In this document: positions 7,053 through 9,081 of the stretch, in pieces
How positions within the stretch are numbered: position 1 is the stretch's first letter
How the letters are laid out: every line of letters starts with the position of its first letter
Assembly: GCA_013001805.1 (NCBI GenBank)
Contig: JABDLW010000002.1
Span: 1-9,081, forward strand
DNA: 9,081 bases
DNA from: Saprospiraceae bacterium
GTDB taxonomy: Bacteria > Bacteroidota > Bacteroidia > Chitinophagales > Saprospiraceae
Direction of reading: 5' to 3'
The notes under the pieces: generated by a model
What the model was told of the DNA's origin: nothing
The model's input: the letters and a program-made list of their open reading frames with translations, nothing else
Databases searched by the model: none
Made by a program: the position numbers and the translations under genes

Positions 7053-7574
7053 ATGGGAAAAATTGCAATTAATCTGAAGGACGGCAGCCTGGCATCATCG
7101 GATGTGATCGTAGGCATTGATCTGGGTACTACCAATAGCCTGGTTGCTTATATGGTTGGAGAAAACCCTACCACGGTCAAAGATCCGGATGGAAGCAGTG
7201 CACTTGTCCCCTCCATCGTGCATTTTGATGAAAAAGGTAACATTATCGTGGGTGAAGCAGCCAGGGAACTGCTGGTTAAGGCTCCGGAACGAACCATTTT
7301 CTCAGTGAAACGCCTGATGGGCAAAAGTTATCAGGACGTAGCAAAGCATAAGAATTTTTTCAGCTATCAGATTATTGACGATGATTCGGAAAGTCTGGTC
7401 AAGATTGAAATTGATGGCCGGTTCTACAACCCGGTTGAATTGTCAGCGCATATCCTGAAGTATCTAAAAACACGGGTGGAAAAAGTCTTGAATGCGAAAG
7501 TGAATCGTGCGGTCATCACGGTACCCGCATACTTCAATGATGCCCAGCGGCAAGCTACCCGTGATGCGGGATAA
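7053..7574 (+). CDS. N-terminal fragment of the HscA-like chaperone as literally read
   Basis: If the TAA at 7572 is real and terminates, this 173-residue product holds only the first lobe of the ATPase domain, with the first phosphate-binding motif but no second phosphate or adenosine motif. It should not fold into a working Hsp70. The start ATG 7053 is supported by the -7 element just upstream and by the position of GIDLGTT at residue 21; the next in-frame ATG, codon 34, lies past that motif. Confidence 0.5.
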   Translation: MGKIAINLKDGSLASSDVIVGIDLGTTNSLVAYMVGENPTTVKDPDGSSALVPSIVHFDEKGNIIVGEAARELLVKAPERTIFSVKRLMGKSYQDVAKHKNFFSYQIIDDDSESLVKIEIDGRFYNPVELSAHILKYLKTRVEKVLNAKVNRAVITVPAYFNDAQRQATRDAG

Positions 7575-7589
7575 CTGGCTGGTCTCGAT

Positions 7590-8909
7590 GTGTTGCGCAT
7601 TGTCAATGAGCCCACGGCAGCCAGTTTAGCGTATGGTATCGACCAGGATGGTACTGTGGCAAAGACAATTGCTGTTTATGATCTTGGCGGCGGTACTTTT
7701 GACATATCAATTTTACGTCTGGAGGATGGGATTTATGAAGTGTTAGCTACTAATGGAGACACATTTTTAGGTGGTGACGATATTGATCAAAAGATTTCCG
7801 GTCACTGGGTCAATCAACATCAAATTGAAAAGAAAGTATTGGATGCGGATCCCGTGCTGAGACAAGAGCTACGTTTGACTGCTGAGAAGGCCAAAAAACA
7901 TTTGGGAACGCAACCGGCTTTCCAGGCCCAGATTGCGGGAACCTCCTTATCCCTGAACCAGCAAACCTTTAAAGAACTAATTAATCCGATCGTTGATAAA
8001 ACCCTGGAGTCTTGTCGTAGCGCGTTGAAGGACGCACAATTGGATAAAACCCAGATCGACCATGTCATTATGGTAGGTGGTTCGACCAGAATTCCCCACC
8101 TGAAAGAAAGGGTGAGTGAATTTTTTGGCAAAAAGGTTAATGACTCTCTGGATCCGGATGAAGTTGTCGCCATGGGAGCGGCAATTCAGGCGGATATTCT
8201 GGCCGGGAACCAAAAGGAAATGTTACTATTAGATATTACTCCATTGTCACTGGGTATTGAAACAGTGGGTGGCTTAATGGATGTAATAATTGCACGAAAC
8301 TCGAAGATCCCGGCGAGTCAGGGCAGGAACTACACAACCTCCGTTGATGGACAAAAGAATTTAAAGATTGCTGTCTACCAGGGAGAAAGAGATCTGGTAG
8401 AAAATAATCGAAAGTTGGGTGAATTTATTCTCCGTGGCATTCCGCCCATGGCTGCAGGCATTCCAAAAATCGAAATTTCTTTTATCATCGATGCGGATGG
8501 TATTTTAAAAGTACGTGCCAAGGAATTAAGGTCCGGAGTTTCCCAACAGATTGAAATAAAATCAGCCTATGGTATAAGCGAAGAAGAAATGGGAAGGATG
8601 CTCCTGGAATCATTGCAACATGCACAGGAAGATATAGCGGAAAAAGCATTACGGGAGGCAATCAACGAGGCAAATCATGTGATCCATTCTACGGATAGAT
8701 TCCTTGGTCAAAATGAAGAAATTTTGACACAAGAAGAAATTTATGAATTGAAGAAATTAAGGGAGGCACTGCATGCATCGCTGTCATCTCAAGATAAGAA
8801 CAAGATCGAAAAAAGCATGCAAGTCCTAAATGCCTATGCCGAGCCCATTGCCCATCGTGCGCTGGACTACCAGATCCGTGGCGCTATGAAGGGTAAGAGC
8901 ATTGAATGA
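7590..8909 (+). CDS. C-terminal fragment of the HscA-like chaperone as literally read
   Basis: After the TAA the same frame can restart at GTG 7590 or TTG 7593 and run 439 residues to TGA 8907-8909. It would carry the second ATPase lobe, linker, substrate-binding domain and lid, but lack GIDLGTT and so not bind ATP normally. These near-start codons are ordinary Val and Leu codons in homologues, so reinitiation is only a formal possibility. Confidence 0.4.
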   Translation: MLRIVNEPTAASLAYGIDQDGTVAKTIAVYDLGGGTFDISILRLEDGIYEVLATNGDTFLGGDDIDQKISGHWVNQHQIEKKVLDADPVLRQELRLTAEKAKKHLGTQPAFQAQIAGTSLSLNQQTFKELINPIVDKTLESCRSALKDAQLDKTQIDHVIMVGGSTRIPHLKERVSEFFGKKVNDSLDPDEVVAMGAAIQADILAGNQKEMLLLDITPLSLGIETVGGLMDVIIARNSKIPASQGRNYTTSVDGQKNLKIAVYQGERDLVENNRKLGEFILRGIPPMAAGIPKIEISFIIDADGILKVRAKELRSGVSQQIEIKSAYGISEEEMGRMLLESLQHAQEDIAEKALREAINEANHVIHSTDRFLGQNEEILTQEEIYELKKLREALHASLSSQDKNKIEKSMQVLNAYAEPIAHRALDYQIRGAMKGKSIE

Positions 8910-8915
8910 GACCAG

Positions 8916-9081
8916 ATGAGCATAATTAAGAAATTCATATGGGTACCCCTCATCATGTTTCACCTCATGCCCCTGTGCTGCCAGGAAGATGGTGAACTGC
9001 GCCATGAAATTGAAAAAATCATACGTTATGATACCGATGTGCTGGATGGACGTACAGTCGGATTTATTCTCGGGGTGGTGG
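8916..9081 (+). CDS. Secreted protein, N-terminal fragment, possibly a serine hydrolase (beta-lactamase family)
   Basis: ATG 8916 opens a frame of 55 codons that runs off the right edge. It begins six bases after the chaperone stop with no room for a promoter, so the two are probably one operon. Residues 1-22 look like an export signal: basic KK at 5-6, then a hydrophobic run ending PLCC. The cysteines at 21 and 22 suggest a lipoprotein, but MPLC is a poor lipobox. The mature start (EIEKIIRYDT, then TVGFILGVV at 47-55) resembles the first helix and strand of Bacteroidota serine hydrolases of the beta-lactamase/penicillin-binding type. The catalytic SxxK lies outside the window, so this assignment is weak. 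An ATG at 8906 in another frame stops after seven codons. Confidence 0.6.
   Translation, partial: MSIIKKFIWVPLIMFHLMPLCCQEDGELRHEIEKIIRYDTDVLDGRTVGFILGVV

Larger units (their letters stand above)
7053..8909 (+). pseudogene. hscA: HscA-like Hsp70 chaperone, full-length frame interrupted by one in-frame TAA at codon 174
   Basis: Read through the TAA at 7572-7574, the frame gives 618 positions, the usual HscA length. The ATPase domain has GIDLGTTNS (21-29), VPAYFNDAQRQATRDAG (157-173), NEPTAASLAYG (185-195), YDLGGGTFDIS (209-219) and VGGSTRIPHL (341-350). The linker LLLDITPLSLG (391-401) leads into the substrate-binding domain. There, AAGIPKIEISF and 'DADGILKVRAKELRSGV' favour HscA over DnaK, which typically has DANG. 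A helical lid runs to the end, with no DnaK-type tail. HscA helps load Fe-S clusters onto client proteins, but no hscB, iscU or ferredoxin gene is adjacent. The stop replaces a position that is Lys or Arg in relatives, and AAA to TAA is one substitution. No other frame damage is seen, so a sequencing error or a very recent mutation is likelier than an old pseudogene. The chaperone identity is firm; the inactivation is uncertain. Confidence 0.85.

Noticed and set aside
7572..7574. TAA reassigned as a sense codon in this organism
   Set aside because: The aminotransferase ends on TAA exactly at the expected family length, so TAA terminates elsewhere in the same window.
7820..8213. Minus-strand frames opposite the chaperone gene
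   Set aside because: They are shadows of a strongly conserved Hsp70 coding sequence and show no features of their own.

Overview
The window looks like Bacteroidota (Bacteroidetes) chromosome, most likely a Saprospiraceae-type marine or sludge organism. Three things support this. There is a secreted giant-protein fragment with PKD-like and HYR/Ig-like modules of the kind common in that family. Two genes carry a TAnnTTTG -7 promoter element directly upstream, and no gene shows a convincing Shine-Dalgarno sequence. The housekeeping proteins also read as Bacteroidota-type. The assignment is by recognition only; no search was run.

Layout, left to right. (1) Positions 1-2552, minus strand: the N-terminal 850 codons of a large, cysteine-rich, signal-peptide-bearing surface protein that continues beyond the left edge. 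(2) 2689-4230, minus: a complete carboxyltransferase (beta) subunit of a biotin-dependent acyl-CoA carboxylase (PccB/MmdA type), with no biotin carboxylase or biotin-carrier gene nearby. (3) 4231-4621: a divergent intergenic region with a good promoter for the rightward gene. (4) 4622-5821, plus: a PLP-dependent class I aspartate-type aminotransferase. (5) 5827-6633, minus: a VUT/YhhQ-family queuosine-precursor transporter, ending only 5 bp from the aminotransferase stop. (6) 6634-7052: a second divergent intergenic region, holding a 19-bp imperfect inverted repeat around a 64-nt spacer (a possible MITE relic or structured RNA) and a -7 element next to the following gene. (7) 7053-8909, plus: a full-length HscA-like Hsp70 reading frame (618 codon positions) broken by one in-frame TAA at codon 174, where the family has Lys or Arg. 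(8) 8916-9081, plus: the start of a secreted protein, possibly a serine hydrolase, probably co-transcribed with the chaperone.

The genes do not form one pathway. They are mostly single-gene units of core metabolism (acyl-CoA carboxylation, amino-acid transamination, tRNA queuosine precursor uptake, protein folding/Fe-S assembly) beside a cell-surface protein gene. I see no CRISPR array, tRNA, rRNA, transposase, phage gene or recognisable defence system. The observations most worth checking are the lone nonsense codon in the otherwise intact chaperone gene, the inverted-repeat element upstream of it, and the unusual helical, cysteine-containing module inside the surface protein.
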